From the NCBI GenBank assembly GCA_017555025.1, contig JAFZHC010000009.1:1-64000 (forward strand): a stretch of 64,000 bases of DNA. Reading direction: 5' to 3'. The DNA comes from Akkermansia sp. (GTDB lineage: Bacteria; Verrucomicrobiota; Verrucomicrobiia; Verrucomicrobiales; Akkermansiaceae). Positions 23,452 through 32,769 of the stretch are shown here, one piece after another. The notes beneath the pieces were generated by a model. That model had not been told where the DNA came from. It made no database searches and was given only the letters and a program-made list of their open reading frames with translations. Each line of letters begins with the position of its first letter. The stretch's first letter is position 1. Both the position numbers and the translations under genes were made by a program.

Positions 23452-25647
23452 TTATCTCAGAATCTTTTTGGCGAGTTGTATGATATCGCCCTCAGGGCTT
23501 CGTTTGAGCGGGATGTCGGCATGAATGAACCCCTTTTCGATTGCCTCGATGCTGCGGTTGCGTATGGTTATATGTTCAACGGCTTCGCCATTGTTTTCCG
23601 TTACGCCTCTGATAACTTCGTCGTCATTGGTGCTCTGACCGCTGAGTTCCTGCAGACGAGTAGCAAAGAAGCATTCCCACCGGGGCAGGTAGTAATACTG
23701 AAGCATTTCCGAGAATTGTCGGTGAGAGTAATCGTTAAGCTCACCGATATCGGGTCGCCAGGTGGTGATGAGCCGGCGCAGCGCTTTCTCCATAGCATCT
23801 TTGTCGGCCTCGGTCGTTCCGCGGCCTCTGGCGCCATCAATGAAACGTCCCAGAAGGAAATACTCCGAGGTTGCCTGTATGGCTGCGCAGTCGCGGATGA
23901 GCTGCAGGAAGCTTTGGCTCTCGCGGCGGAATGCGTCGATATCCCTCCGGTCAAAGGCTTGCTTGCATTTGGGGAGCTGTGCACGCGCTCTGTCGGCCAG
24001 TACCTGGCGGCAGAGGTCTGCCAAATCATGGCGGAAGGTTGGTCGATTAGCAAGCTGTGAACCGTTTTTAAGAGCCGCTTTCAAGTACAATCTTGCGGCT
24101 ACTTCAATGCTTTTTGGTTGATAGTACATCTCGGGTGCAGCCCAGGTGGACGCCTTGCGTGCGGTCAGGGAAGGGCGAGCGCACATGATGTTTTCGAGGC
24201 TGCCCTCGCGGCGCTTGTCGGGTGTATAGATTTCCTTGGCCAGCAGCTGCAGAGCCATATGCAGGTGCTTATCGGAGCTGCCGTAGCGTGATTGCGTGTA
24301 CCTTTGAATGTAGCGCTCGCGATCAATTTTTTCGCGGCTGTTCATTCGAGTCCACACCAATTCGTAGAAGAAGGGGCTTGTCTCCAACCCTTCAGAAATC
24401 ATGCCTATACCGATAGCCTGAGTTCTGTCCTTTGTGAGATTCTCGATGACATCCATGCCGCCGAACATGCCGTGTTTGCCGCCGAAATTGGAGAGTTCAC
24501 ACCACACAAACGGACGCCCAGCGTAGTTAAAGTTAATCTGCGCTTTGGGCGTGAGGTCTTTCTGTAGTGCGAGAATGACCGTATGCTGCGGGTCTGTTCC
24601 GTTCAGCAGGTTTTTGTCGGGGTTATGTCCCCAAGCCTGCAATAACCACTTGCTGCCGGGGGCTGCTTTTTGCATGGCCTGTTGAACGCAGCGGGCTGCT
24701 TCCCGGAGGTCTGTATTACCCTTACGACCTCCTTCATGGAAGAGGTCACCGCCGTAGGCTGCGGCGGTTGTTCCGTATACCTTGTGCAGGTGTTTGTACC
24801 AGAGCTCGGCTATGTGCTTGAACGCCGGGGAAGTAGGTTGCAGTACGCAGGGGCGAACATAGCCGCACCAGCGCCCTTGTGCCAGCAGTTTTCCGTTGAT
24901 GCCGGCTTGCGGGAAATCGTGGGGGAGGAAGCCGACATACCCCTGCAGAACGGGCTCCATGCCCAGACTTTTCAGGCGATTCACAATAAAGCGACCAAGC
25001 TGAGCCTCGCTGTCGATGAGTGTTTGGCTTACCGGGCCACCCTCGCCCTCCAGATTGCCCATGTTCCACCAGGCTGCATAGAAAGGATTGGGGATGAAAC
25101 GTCGAATTTTATCTGCGGGATAATCCAGCTCACTCAGGAACTCCTGCCATACTTTTTCCAGACCGGAGGTAACCAGAACATAACGCACGCCGTTGAGTGC
25201 CATGAGGTCAAGTTCTCGGCTCCATCTCTTCTTATCCCAGGCTGCGGTCGTGTAACTGAGTGTGCAGTAATTGTAAGCGTAATTGAAGGGCAGAGCTTCG
25301 GGTACGGTAATCTTGCGGGTGGGTACAATGAACTCAGCACCGGTGCTGTTATCGCCATTCCAGGAAAAATGAACTTTTGCCACATGGCGCAGATAGTAGC
25401 CGTAGCCGCGGATACATTCCCGTATATTCGGAGCGGAAATGAGAATGTAACGCCCTTTGCCCTCGATGGTAGTGGGGGTGCCGGGCGCAATTCTGAACTG
25501 TACGCGACCGGCATATTTGGGGGTGACGCGCTGCACCAGCGCCTGTGCATTGCTGATGAGTGGGTCTGTCTCCGCCGGTGCAACGCAGGTCAGAATGGGC
25601 AAAGTAAGGGCTGCTGCTACTGTATAGTTATGTGAAAAAATGTTCAT
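23452..25647 (-). CDS. Exported GH89 alpha-N-acetylglucosaminidase
   Basis: The 731-residue enzyme has a signal peptide (about 1-26), the N-terminal alpha/beta domain (YILISAPNIRECIRGYGYYL, residues 67-86), the catalytic barrel and the helical C-terminal domain of family GH89 (human NAGLU). Barrel landmarks include FNYAYNYCTLSYTTAAWD and AAWWNMGNLEGEGGP. By comparison with NAGLU (Glu316, Glu446), the acid/base is Glu305 in YGGDLFHEGG and the nucleophile Glu419 in MISEGLETSP. The VWCELSNFGGKHGMFGG segment is also conserved. GH89 removes terminal alpha-GlcNAc from mucin glycans or heparan sulfate, so this supports a mucosal or animal-gut lifestyle. It lies behind the secretion genes but is separated from them by a terminator. 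Confidence 0.93.
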   Translation of the reverse strand: MNIFSHNYTVAAALTLPILTCVAPAETDPLISNAQALVQRVTPKYAGRVQFRIAPGTPTTIEGKGRYILISAPNIRECIRGYGYYLRHVAKVHFSWNGDNSTGAEFIVPTRKITVPEALPFNYAYNYCTLSYTTAAWDKKRWSRELDLMALNGVRYVLVTSGLEKVWQEFLSELDYPADKIRRFIPNPFYAAWWNMGNLEGEGGPVSQTLIDSEAQLGRFIVNRLKSLGMEPVLQGYVGFLPHDFPQAGINGKLLAQGRWCGYVRPCVLQPTSPAFKHIAELWYKHLHKVYGTTAAAYGGDLFHEGGRKGNTDLREAARCVQQAMQKAAPGSKWLLQAWGHNPDKNLLNGTDPQHTVILALQKDLTPKAQINFNYAGRPFVWCELSNFGGKHGMFGGMDVIENLTKDRTQAIGIGMISEGLETSPFFYELVWTRMNSREKIDRERYIQRYTQSRYGSSDKHLHMALQLLAKEIYTPDKRREGSLENIMCARPSLTARKASTWAAPEMYYQPKSIEVAARLYLKAALKNGSQLANRPTFRHDLADLCRQVLADRARAQLPKCKQAFDRRDIDAFRRESQSFLQLIRDCAAIQATSEYFLLGRFIDGARGRGTTEADKDAMEKALRRLITTWRPDIGELNDYSHRQFSEMLQYYYLPRWECFFATRLQELSGQSTNDDEVIRGVTENNGEAVEHITIRNRSIEAIEKGFIHADIPLKRSPEGDIIQLAKKILR

Positions 25648-25661
25648 ATTTTTTTCGGAAA

Positions 25662-25692
25662 AGCGCCCGTATCTGAGGGAGATACGGGCGCT
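25662..25692 (-). terminator. Terminator between gspG and the GH89 gene
   Basis: agcgcccgtatct (25662-25674) pairs with agatacgggcgct (25680-25692) over 13 bp. On the minus strand TTTTCC and then a T-poor stretch follow. Expression of the GH89 gene must come from readthrough or from a promoter I cannot see. Confidence 0.75.
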
Positions 25693-25719
25693 GTTGAAAG
25701 TTAATGTTTAGCTGTTATC

Positions 25720-26361
25720 TTACCAGACCTGAATGTTGGAGATGTTGTCTTCGTTGTCTCCGTCCTTGGTCAGGCCATCACCCTTGCCATCAGCACCGAG
25801 TGAGAAGATATCGAAGTCGGGGTTAATGCCCATGCCGGTTTTGCCGGCTTCATCTGTCACCTCACAGCCCAGGCGATAGCGGTAGGGCTGGTTCCATGGG
25901 TCGATGATGGCGTAGCGCTTGCCTTTGATGCGAGCTCCCTTGGCGTCCTTACCGGAGATTTTAACCTTGATGCAGGGAATACCTTCTTCGCGCTCCTTGG
26001 ATTTGGTGTTCTGAATGACGATGAGCTGCTCGCAGTAAGGCATGCGGGTGGTGCCGGTGACGGGGTCTTTATCAGGCTCGCCGTCGCTGTCTTCATCGCA
26101 GTAGAGTGCAGAGTACAGGATGGCGGCACTAGCGGCATCGCCTTTACCGTGGGGCAGCACATCACCGTTATCGGCGCGATAGGCGTTCATGGCCAGAGAG
26201 AGCTGGCCAATCTGGGTTTCGGCCTGAGTGCGGAGCTGCTTGCCGTCAATCCATCCCTTGGCCTGCCATGCGCCCGCTGCAAGCGTGGCGAGAATGGCGA
26301 TGGCTACGAGAATCTCGATGAGGGTAAAGCCCGCAGCTGCTTTGTGGGTACGAAGCTTCAT
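25720..26361 (-). CDS. gspG: Type II secretion major pseudopilin (GspG-like)
   Basis: The 213-residue protein has a type IV prepilin signal: a short basic leader, Gly11 before the cleavage site, then FTLIEILVAIAILATLAA with Glu at mature position 5. The C-terminal part has the GspG hallmarks, including the DPWNQPYRYR motif and FDIFSLGADGKGDG, which binds calcium in known major pseudopilins. It is longer than typical GspG (about 145 residues) because of a Cys-containing insertion (about 90-150). It follows gspF by 6 bases and should form the pseudopilus that pushes proteins through the outer membrane. Confidence 0.88.
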   Translation of the reverse strand: MKLRTHKAAAGFTLIEILVAIAILATLAAGAWQAKGWIDGKQLRTQAETQIGQLSLAMNAYRADNGDVLPHGKGDAASAAILYSALYCDEDSDGEPDKDPVTGTTRMPYCEQLIVIQNTKSKEREEGIPCIKVKISGKDAKGARIKGKRYAIIDPWNQPYRYRLGCEVTDEAGKTGMGINPDFDIFSLGADGKGDGLTKDGDNEDNISNIQVW

Positions 26362-26367
26362 GGCTTA

Positions 26368-27657
26368 TTATACGTTCTTAATGATTTCCATCATCGGCAT
26401 GAACATAGCCAGCACGATACCACCTACTACGACGGCGAGGAATACAATCATCAAGGGTTCCAGCATGGCGGTAAGAGCCGTTACGCTGTTGTCGACCTCT
26501 TCATCGTATACCTCAGCTACTTTCATGAGCATGTCGGGCAGCTGACCGGTTTCCTCACCTACGTCCACCATGGAAATCATCATGGGCGGGAATACGTTAG
26601 CAGCGGAGCTCATGGGAGTAACGATGGACTCACCTTCACGTACGGAGTCGTGAATCTTGTTCACGGCATCTGCTACCACGCTGTTACCGGCGGTATCGCG
26701 GGTAATCATGAGAGCCTGCAGAATGGGTACACCGGAAGAAACGAGGGTACCGAAAGTACGGGAGAAACGAGCAACCGCGTTCACTCGGGTGAGGTGACCA
26801 AGCTTGGGAACTTTCAGCATGAAGTTATCCATGGCACGAGCACCCTTGGGGGTACGCTTCCATACGCCCAGACCGGCAATGCCGAGAATCACCAGAGCAA
26901 TGAAAATCACAGCATTGGGTACGAAGGGAATGAGGTCGGTCGCCATACAGTTATCCGAGAAGTTGAACACGAACTGGGAGAGAGCAGGCAGCTCCATGTT
27001 CTGACCTTCGAACATTTCCTTGAACTTGGGCACGATAACCAGCATGAGGAAGATAAGAATACCCACGGCAATTACCATGATGATAAGGGGGTAAACCATG
27101 GCGGAGGTTACTTTGCCGCGAAGTTTGTTGGCTTTTTCCTGATATTCAGCCAAACGGTTAAGTACTACTTCGAGCACACCACCAATCTCACCGGCCTTTA
27201 CCATGTTCACGAAGAGGCGGTTGAACATTTTGGGATAGGCGGAAAGAGCCTCGGAGAAGGTGGAACCACCCTGTACGGATTCGCCGATTGCACCAATTGT
27301 GGCGCGAAGGTTGGGATTGGGTTCCTGCTTGTTAAGCACGTTAAGGCTCTGCAGCAGGGGAAGACCTGCGTCAATCAGAGTAGCCAGCTGACGGGTGAAT
27401 ACCATCAGCTCCTTCTGGCTGACGGAACCGCCGGCCTTACCGCTCTTGGCGGCATCGCCCTTTTTGCCTTTGGCTCCCTTTTTCTTCACCTCCTTGGCGG
27501 CGGTGGGCTTGGCACCCTTGGCTGCTTCTTCGCATTCGCGGAGCAGCAGACCCTGAGCTCTAATCATCTCAGCTGCGGCAATTTTGCTGTCAGCCGTGAT
27601 GATGCCGGTTTTTTCCATGCCGTTCTGATCCAGCGCGGTATATTTGAAATTAGGCAT
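26368..27657 (-). CDS. gspF: Type II secretion/pilus inner-membrane platform protein
   Basis: The 429-residue protein is a GspF/PilC family member. The N-terminus is MPNFKYTALDQNG, followed by a Lys-rich linker (about 50-75) and two repeats of the GspF domain with MVFTRQLATLIDAGLPLLQ and ARFSRTFGTLVSSGVPILQA. Three membrane helices are visible, the last near the C-terminus (VFLAVVVGGIVLAMFMPMM). It couples the cytoplasmic ATPase to pseudopilin assembly. It lies between the second gspE (78-bp gap) and gspG (6-bp gap). Confidence 0.93.
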   Translation of the reverse strand: MPNFKYTALDQNGMEKTGIITADSKIAAAEMIRAQGLLLRECEEAAKGAKPTAAKEVKKKGAKGKKGDAAKSGKAGGSVSQKELMVFTRQLATLIDAGLPLLQSLNVLNKQEPNPNLRATIGAIGESVQGGSTFSEALSAYPKMFNRLFVNMVKAGEIGGVLEVVLNRLAEYQEKANKLRGKVTSAMVYPLIIMVIAVGILIFLMLVIVPKFKEMFEGQNMELPALSQFVFNFSDNCMATDLIPFVPNAVIFIALVILGIAGLGVWKRTPKGARAMDNFMLKVPKLGHLTRVNAVARFSRTFGTLVSSGVPILQALMITRDTAGNSVVADAVNKIHDSVREGESIVTPMSSAANVFPPMMISMVDVGEETGQLPDMLMKVAEVYDEEVDNSVTALTAMLEPLMIVFLAVVVGGIVLAMFMPMMEIIKNV

Positions 27658-27735
27658 AATGATTTGGTGTAAGTTTACAGAAAATTGATAATTTCGATTA
27701 AAAGATAGCAGATGTGCTGTGTGGCGTCAAGCTAA

Positions 27736-29403
27736 TTAGGTGTACTTAAGAACTTCTTCAATGGTGGTGTTGCCTTCAAAGATGTTCTGAATACCATCTT
27801 CACGAAGGGTGGTCATGCCCAGCTCAATGGCTTTCTGACGAAGCACAATGGAAGGTACGTTCTCAGTAATGAGGTCTCGAATGGGGTCAGAGGCGTTCAG
27901 CAGCTCATGAATGCCCTTACGACCTTTGTAGCCGGTGTTGGCGCACTTATCGCAACGGGCTCCGGTGAAGAACTGTTGCTGACCCAGCAGGGCGGGGTTG
28001 ATTCCCAGCTGGTTGAGAAGTGTGTTAGACGGCTTATAGGGGGTCTTGCAGTACGGGCAGATGGTACGCACAAGTCGCTGTGCCAGTACACCCAGAATGG
28101 TGGCAGAAAGCAGGAAAGGCTGCACACCCATGTCCACGAATCGGGTAACGGCACCGGCGGCGTCGTTGGTGTGAAGGGTGGAGAGCACTAAGTGACCGGT
28201 TAACGCAGCCTGAATGGCAATCTGGGCTGTGTCCTGGTCACGAATTTCGCCCACCAGAATGCGGTCGGGGTCCTGACGCAGGAAAGCGCGCAGTACTCGG
28301 GGGAATGTTACACCGATGGCCTCGTTGATGGGTACCTGCACAATGCCGTCGATATCATATTCCACGGGGTCTTCTGCCGTGAGAATCTTGGTGTCAACGG
28401 TGTTGATTTCGCGCAGAGCTGCGTAAAGTGTGGTGGTTTTACCCGAACCGGTAGGACCGGTTACCACGAAGATACCGTTGGGTTTGTTAACGGTGTCAAC
28501 GATATATTCGTGCAGCTTGGGCGAGAGGTTGAGGTTGTCGAGGTTGAGGCTTACGCTGTTACGATCCAGCACACGCATTACCACGGATTCACCGTATTGA
28601 GTGGGCAGGGAGTTAACACGCATATCCACGCCGCCCTTGCCGGTCTTCATCACGATACGTCCGTCCTGAGGTACGCGACGTTCGGCAATGTTCATGCCTG
28701 CCATTACCTTTACGCGGGAGATAATCGGATTGGCCAGGTAAGCAGGCGGCGGTGCCATTTCATAAAGAGCACCGTCCACGCGGTAGCGAATCTTGAACTC
28801 CTTTTCGAAGGGTTCCAAGTGGATATCTGAGGCTTTCTCCTTAACGGCTTGCTCAATCACAAGGTTAACGAACTTGATGATGGGGGCTGCATTGGCTTCA
28901 TCTGTGCCGTCGCTGCTGCCTACGCTCATGCCGTCGAGCTCACCGAGAAGGTCGCCCATGGCAGCATCGGCACCGCCGTAATACTCGCTGACTCGTGCGC
29001 GTACCTCATAGTCGGCCGCAACATACAGGTAAATGTCCTGATTAGAGGCAATGCGCAGGTCATCAATAGTCTGCGGGTTAAGCGGGTCTTCAAGGCAGAC
29101 GTAGAGGCCTTCGCCCTCGCGGTACTCAATGGGCAGAGCGCCGAGCATGCGTGCCTGCGGTGCAGGAATCATGGCCAGCAGCTCCTCCGACGGCACAAAC
29201 CCCTCGAGAGAAATGTACTGAGCTCCCACCTCAGTGGCAATGACGCTCCAGAAATCCTCCGGGCCGCCAATGACGCCGAAGTCTATCATTGTCTCCCAGA
29301 GCTCTTTGCCGCTGTTGGACATTTCCTCCTTGACGTCACGCGCCAAAGATTTGTCCATCATGCCATTGTTGATGAAAACATCAAGTGCAACATTCGTATC
29401 CAT
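27736..29403 (-). CDS. gspE: GspE/PilB-type assembly ATPase (second copy)
   Basis: The 555-residue ATPase has an N-terminal MshEN/N1E-like domain (about 1-150), the Arg/Asp-rich N2E domain, Walker A GPTGSGKTT (about 316-324), the Asp box and Walker B ILVGEIRDQDTA. A tetracysteine zinc motif (CPYC ... CDKC) is present, as is usual for GspE and PilB but not PilT. It powers pseudopilin polymerisation. It follows a paralogue of 541 residues by 38 bases. Because both copies keep the N-domain and zinc site, both look like extension ATPases rather than an extension/retraction pair. Confidence 0.92.
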   Translation of the reverse strand: MDTNVALDVFINNGMMDKSLARDVKEEMSNSGKELWETMIDFGVIGGPEDFWSVIATEVGAQYISLEGFVPSEELLAMIPAPQARMLGALPIEYREGEGLYVCLEDPLNPQTIDDLRIASNQDIYLYVAADYEVRARVSEYYGGADAAMGDLLGELDGMSVGSSDGTDEANAAPIIKFVNLVIEQAVKEKASDIHLEPFEKEFKIRYRVDGALYEMAPPPAYLANPIISRVKVMAGMNIAERRVPQDGRIVMKTGKGGVDMRVNSLPTQYGESVVMRVLDRNSVSLNLDNLNLSPKLHEYIVDTVNKPNGIFVVTGPTGSGKTTTLYAALREINTVDTKILTAEDPVEYDIDGIVQVPINEAIGVTFPRVLRAFLRQDPDRILVGEIRDQDTAQIAIQAALTGHLVLSTLHTNDAAGAVTRFVDMGVQPFLLSATILGVLAQRLVRTICPYCKTPYKPSNTLLNQLGINPALLGQQQFFTGARCDKCANTGYKGRKGIHELLNASDPIRDLITENVPSIVLRQKAIELGMTTLREDGIQNIFEGNTTIEEVLKYT

Positions 29404-29441
29404 ATAAAAATCAGAAAGGTAAACGGTGAATGGTTCAGGTA

Positions 29442-31067
29442 TCAGCTGGCGTCGCCGGTAGTTACGCGGATAACTTCCTCGGCTGTGGTACGGCAGGCAA
29501 GTACTTTACGAATGCCGTCTTCGCGCAGGGTGCGCATGCCCAGCTCTCGGGCGCGTTTGCGCAGCTGTGCGGAGGTGAGGTTAGAATTGATGAGGCCACG
29601 AACGTCGTCTGTAACCTGGAAAATCTCGAAGATACCCATACGACCGCGCATACCTTTGCCTTTACATTTATCGCAACCACCGGGACGAGCGACCATGACG
29701 GGCCGATTGATGTCGATGCCGAGGGTGCTGGCTTCCTTCTCTGTAAGGCGACCCTCTTGCTTACAGTTGGCGCAAAGGCTGCGGCAGAGACGCTGAGCCA
29801 TGACAGCGCGAACGGCTGAGGCGATAAGGAAGCGGTCAACGCCCATATCGGCCAGACGAGCGACAGAGGAGGGGGCGTCATTGGTGTGAAGGGTGGAAAG
29901 GACGAGGTGACCGGTCATGGCAGCCTGAATAGCGATGCCTGCGGTTTCCCCGTCTCGAATTTCACCAATCATGATGATGTTGGGAGCCTGACGGAGCATG
30001 GCTCGGAGGGCGGCGGCGAAAGTCATGCCGATTTCCGTACGAATCATCACCTGATTGATGCCGGCCATTTCGTATTCCACGGGATCTTCCGCCGTGATAA
30101 TCTTTTTATCCGGGCGGTTGAGGTGGTTAAGGCAGGCGTAAAGAGTGGTGGTCTTACCGGAACCGGTGGGACCCGTAACAAGGATAACACCGTCAGGAAG
30201 GGTGACCAATCGATCGAAGGTGGCTTCGTCGTCTGACAGGAAGCCCAGCTGAGGAAGGCCAAGAGCAAGGGCTGACTTGTCGAGAATACGCATTACCACA
30301 GATTCGCCGTGATTGGTGGGCACCGTGCTCACACGGAGGTCGATGTGGTTGCCATCGCGGAGGTCGAGCTCAATACGACCGTCCTGAGGTACGCGCTTTT
30401 CGGCAATACTCATGGTCGTGCTCATTACCTTCAGACGAGCAACAATCGGGCCGAGAAGCTTTTTGGGATGATTGGCAACTTCTACGAGTCGGCCATCCAC
30501 GCGGAAGCGGATGCGCACACGATCCTCCATCGGTTCAATGTGAATATCGGACGTACGCATTTCATGAGCCTCGTTGAACATGTTGTCCACCAGCTCAATG
30601 ATGGGGGCTTCTCCGTCTCCCTTGGCGTATGTCTTCTTTTCGGGGTAATACTTATCAATGGCCTTTTTCAAACCGGGCTCGGAAGCAACGAAGAAAGTAA
30701 TTTCGCGACCAAGGAACTGAGGCAGGCTGTCGAGGGTTTCCATCGCAAACGGATCGGCAATGGCCACCTGAAGGGAATAGCCGTCGTCGCCGATGGGGAG
30801 GAAGCCTACGCGACGTGCCAGCTCGCCGTTAACCCCTGCGATGATGTCGGCATCTACCTCAAAGGAGCTGAGGTCTACATACTCCATGGCTGAGTTGTAG
30901 GCTGCAACCTGTGCGATGTATTCAGCTGTCAGTTGGCCGCTCTTAACGAGGTGGTCAATGACGCTATCCAAGGGGGAGAGCTCGCTGCGGACTGCATCGA
31001 GAGTGCCAACATCGATGGCACCGGCCTCTACCAGAAGATCCAGAAGATAATTTTCGTTTGAGTACAC
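29442..31067 (-). CDS. gspE: GspE/PilB-type assembly ATPase (first copy)
   Basis: This 541-residue paralogue of the next gene has an N-terminal MshEN-like domain, Walker A GPTGSGKTT (about 299-307), Walker B IMIGEIRDGETAG, and its own zinc cysteines (CANC ... CDKC). The start is GTG at 31067. It is the first gene of the cluster gspE-gspE-gspF-gspG. No outer-membrane secretin (GspD), GspC or prepilin peptidase gene is in the window, so the rest of the machine is encoded elsewhere. Verrucomicrobiota often scatter these genes. Confidence 0.92.
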   Translation of the reverse strand: MYSNENYLLDLLVEAGAIDVGTLDAVRSELSPLDSVIDHLVKSGQLTAEYIAQVAAYNSAMEYVDLSSFEVDADIIAGVNGELARRVGFLPIGDDGYSLQVAIADPFAMETLDSLPQFLGREITFFVASEPGLKKAIDKYYPEKKTYAKGDGEAPIIELVDNMFNEAHEMRTSDIHIEPMEDRVRIRFRVDGRLVEVANHPKKLLGPIVARLKVMSTTMSIAEKRVPQDGRIELDLRDGNHIDLRVSTVPTNHGESVVMRILDKSALALGLPQLGFLSDDEATFDRLVTLPDGVILVTGPTGSGKTTTLYACLNHLNRPDKKIITAEDPVEYEMAGINQVMIRTEIGMTFAAALRAMLRQAPNIIMIGEIRDGETAGIAIQAAMTGHLVLSTLHTNDAPSSVARLADMGVDRFLIASAVRAVMAQRLCRSLCANCKQEGRLTEKEASTLGIDINRPVMVARPGGCDKCKGKGMRGRMGIFEIFQVTDDVRGLINSNLTSAQLRKRARELGMRTLREDGIRKVLACRTTAEEVIRVTTGDAS

Positions 31068-31131
31068 GGGATGGAGAAAGGTGAAGTATTACGCGGTACA
31101 GGGAACGGAGAGAGCCCTGCACCTGTTCTTT

Positions 31132-31160
31132 ACTCTACACTATAATCCCCGCGGCGTCAA
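31132..31160 (-). promoter_or_regulatory. Putative promoter of the secretion cluster
   Basis: On the minus strand, TTGACG (31155-31160) and TAGAGT (31132-31137) are 17 bases apart. The leader would be about 57 bases. An overlapping TATAGT in the spacer makes the exact start uncertain. Confidence 0.45.
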
Positions 31161-31196
31161 TCACGCTTTTCAAAAAAGTGAAGTTTTTTTGACATT

Positions 31197-32216
31197 TCAG
31201 AGAGTGGAAAGGTCTATAATTTCAACCCTGCCGTTGAGAGGGGCAATTGAAATCATCCTGACCTTACCTTTAAGGGAACAATAAGCTACCAGCTCGGTTT
31301 GTCCTTTAAGTCGGAACTGATAGCTAATTTGTGAGTCTGCCTTTTGTACAAAAACGGGTTTTCCGAATTTGGCAGTAAAATCAGAGATGTTCATGTCGCG
31401 TTTAAGCATGCTGTGTACGTCATCTGCATTACTCAGTTCGTTTTCCTTCTGCTCATTCTTCTTAAGATAACCGGCAGGAGTAAAGTTTTTCAGAGTGGCT
31501 GCCGCCGTTTGCTGAAGTTCTTTTGCTCGAACGGAGGAAATACGCAGGTTACAATTACGCAGTCGGGTGGGGAGCCCTGTGGCAGGTTGACCGGTAATGC
31601 TGCTGTATATGACGCATGCAGCAAGGTAGGTGCCTTCAGGTGTGGGGTGCGACATGTCATCCAGATGGAGCGGTTTGTCCGGGTGTTTGCGGTACCATCG
31701 GCGCCAGGCTTCGCCCACGGGGGCTACTGCGGCTTTGTTGTCTACGGCTGCGCGGCAGTAGGTCAGGCTGGTGTCGTCTTGCATGGCCGTCTGGAGAGTC
31801 ATTTTGCCGTTAGTTTGCGAGGCGTGAGCCCAAGTAAGAAAGAGCACGGGTTTTGTTTTTTGCTGTCGTGCAATTTTACACCATTGTCCGACGGCTGCCA
31901 TGGTTTCATCGGGCTTGTAGGCCGGGGTTTGGCTTTGGTCTTGCAGCAGTACCCAGTCAAAATCTCCTTCTCGTAGCAATTTTGCCGCTTGTGCATGTTG
32001 AGGTGTGGTGAGAAAACCGTGCAGGCTCATGGCGCCTGCGGTGTATGATTCCACTTCCATCGGGTATCGCTCAGCATTGGCTATAGCCTGAATGACATCA
32101 GGCAGCCTATTGTAGAAGGTATAGCTGTTGCCGATAATCAGCAGCCGTTTTTTTTCGGCTCCCCATGAAGGTGATATGAGAAATGAAGCAAGCAGGAAGA
32201 GGAGGAGGTAGCGCAT
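31197..32216 (-). CDS. Exported SGNH/GDSL-type hydrolase
   Basis: The 339-residue protein has a signal peptide (about 1-19) and an SGNH-hydrolase domain: block I LLIIGNSYTFYN with the nucleophile Ser31, block II Gly in TAGAMSLHG, LLQDQSQTP, and block V DDMSHPTPEG with Asp187 and His190. This matches the DUF4886-like branch. Such enzymes are esterases, and in glycan-degrading bacteria often carbohydrate O-deacetylases. A separate C-terminal segment (about 265-339, ISDFTAKFGKPVFVQ ...) looks like a small BamE/SmpA-type fold. It is the last gene of the marR-yfiH-cyclo-ligase unit, 4 bases after the cyclo-ligase gene. Confidence 0.82.
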   Translation of the reverse strand: MRYLLLFLLASFLISPSWGAEKKRLLIIGNSYTFYNRLPDVIQAIANAERYPMEVESYTAGAMSLHGFLTTPQHAQAAKLLREGDFDWVLLQDQSQTPAYKPDETMAAVGQWCKIARQQKTKPVLFLTWAHASQTNGKMTLQTAMQDDTSLTYCRAAVDNKAAVAPVGEAWRRWYRKHPDKPLHLDDMSHPTPEGTYLAACVIYSSITGQPATGLPTRLRNCNLRISSVRAKELQQTAAATLKNFTPAGYLKKNEQKENELSNADDVHSMLKRDMNISDFTAKFGKPVFVQKADSQISYQFRLKGQTELVAYCSLKGKVRMISIAPLNGRVEIIDLSTL

Positions 32217-32220
32217 GGTG

Positions 32221-32769
32221 TCAGAGTGTAATCAGTTGGTGAATGCGTAAATCATGAGTATCGGTAGGCAAGTTGCTGAGCAGTTGCTCAGGAAATGCCA
32301 ATGAAATCAACTCAGCCTGAGAGCAGGCGGGAAGGTAGCGGTCGTAATACCCGCCACCGTATCCGAGCCGTTTACCTTCGCTGGTGAAGGCTACGCCCGG
32401 CACAATGATGAAGTCAAATTCTTCGGGCTTTATAACGGGTAGTTCCGCTGAGGGCGCCGGTATGTTGAGTGCTCCCGGTATAAGGTCGAGCTCGGGATTC
32501 CGGACATGATGGAAATGCAGTTTGCGACCGGTTGCGCAGCGAGGGAAGGCGTAGCGGTGTTGCGGGTATTCCTTCAGCAAGGGCATGAGGTCGACCTCGT
32601 GGGGCAGGGGCGCATAGAGTGCAACAGTCAGCACATGCTCGGTATTGAGGATGGCTGACAGTTTTTGACGCAGCACGGCAGAGCTGCTGTTACGCTGCTC
32701 TGCCGTCAGGGCTTTGAGCTTTGCCAAAATGCTTTGGCGTAGTTCGGTTTTCTGAGCGTTGATATCCAT
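32221..32769 (-). CDS. 5-formyltetrahydrofolate cyclo-ligase
   Basis: The 182-residue enzyme converts 5-formyl-THF to 5,10-methenyl-THF with ATP, returning stored folate to one-carbon metabolism. Visible signatures are the basic N-terminal helix (KTELRQSILAKLKAL), LPHEVDL, FPRC, and the conserved ATP/substrate loop VPGVAFTSEGKRLGYGGGYY followed by DRYL. The length is normal for the family. It starts immediately after the stop of the YfiH gene, which suggests coupled translation. Confidence 0.93.
   Translation of the reverse strand: MDINAQKTELRQSILAKLKALTAEQRNSSSAVLRQKLSAILNTEHVLTVALYAPLPHEVDLMPLLKEYPQHRYAFPRCATGRKLHFHHVRNPELDLIPGALNIPAPSAELPVIKPEEFDFIIVPGVAFTSEGKRLGYGGGYYDRYLPACSQAELISLAFPEQLLSNLPTDTHDLRIHQLITL

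Noticed and set aside
26149..27672. A 507-residue plus-strand frame opposite gspF and gspG
   Set aside because: It is rich in His, Gly and Asn as a shadow of the opposite codons and crosses two real genes.
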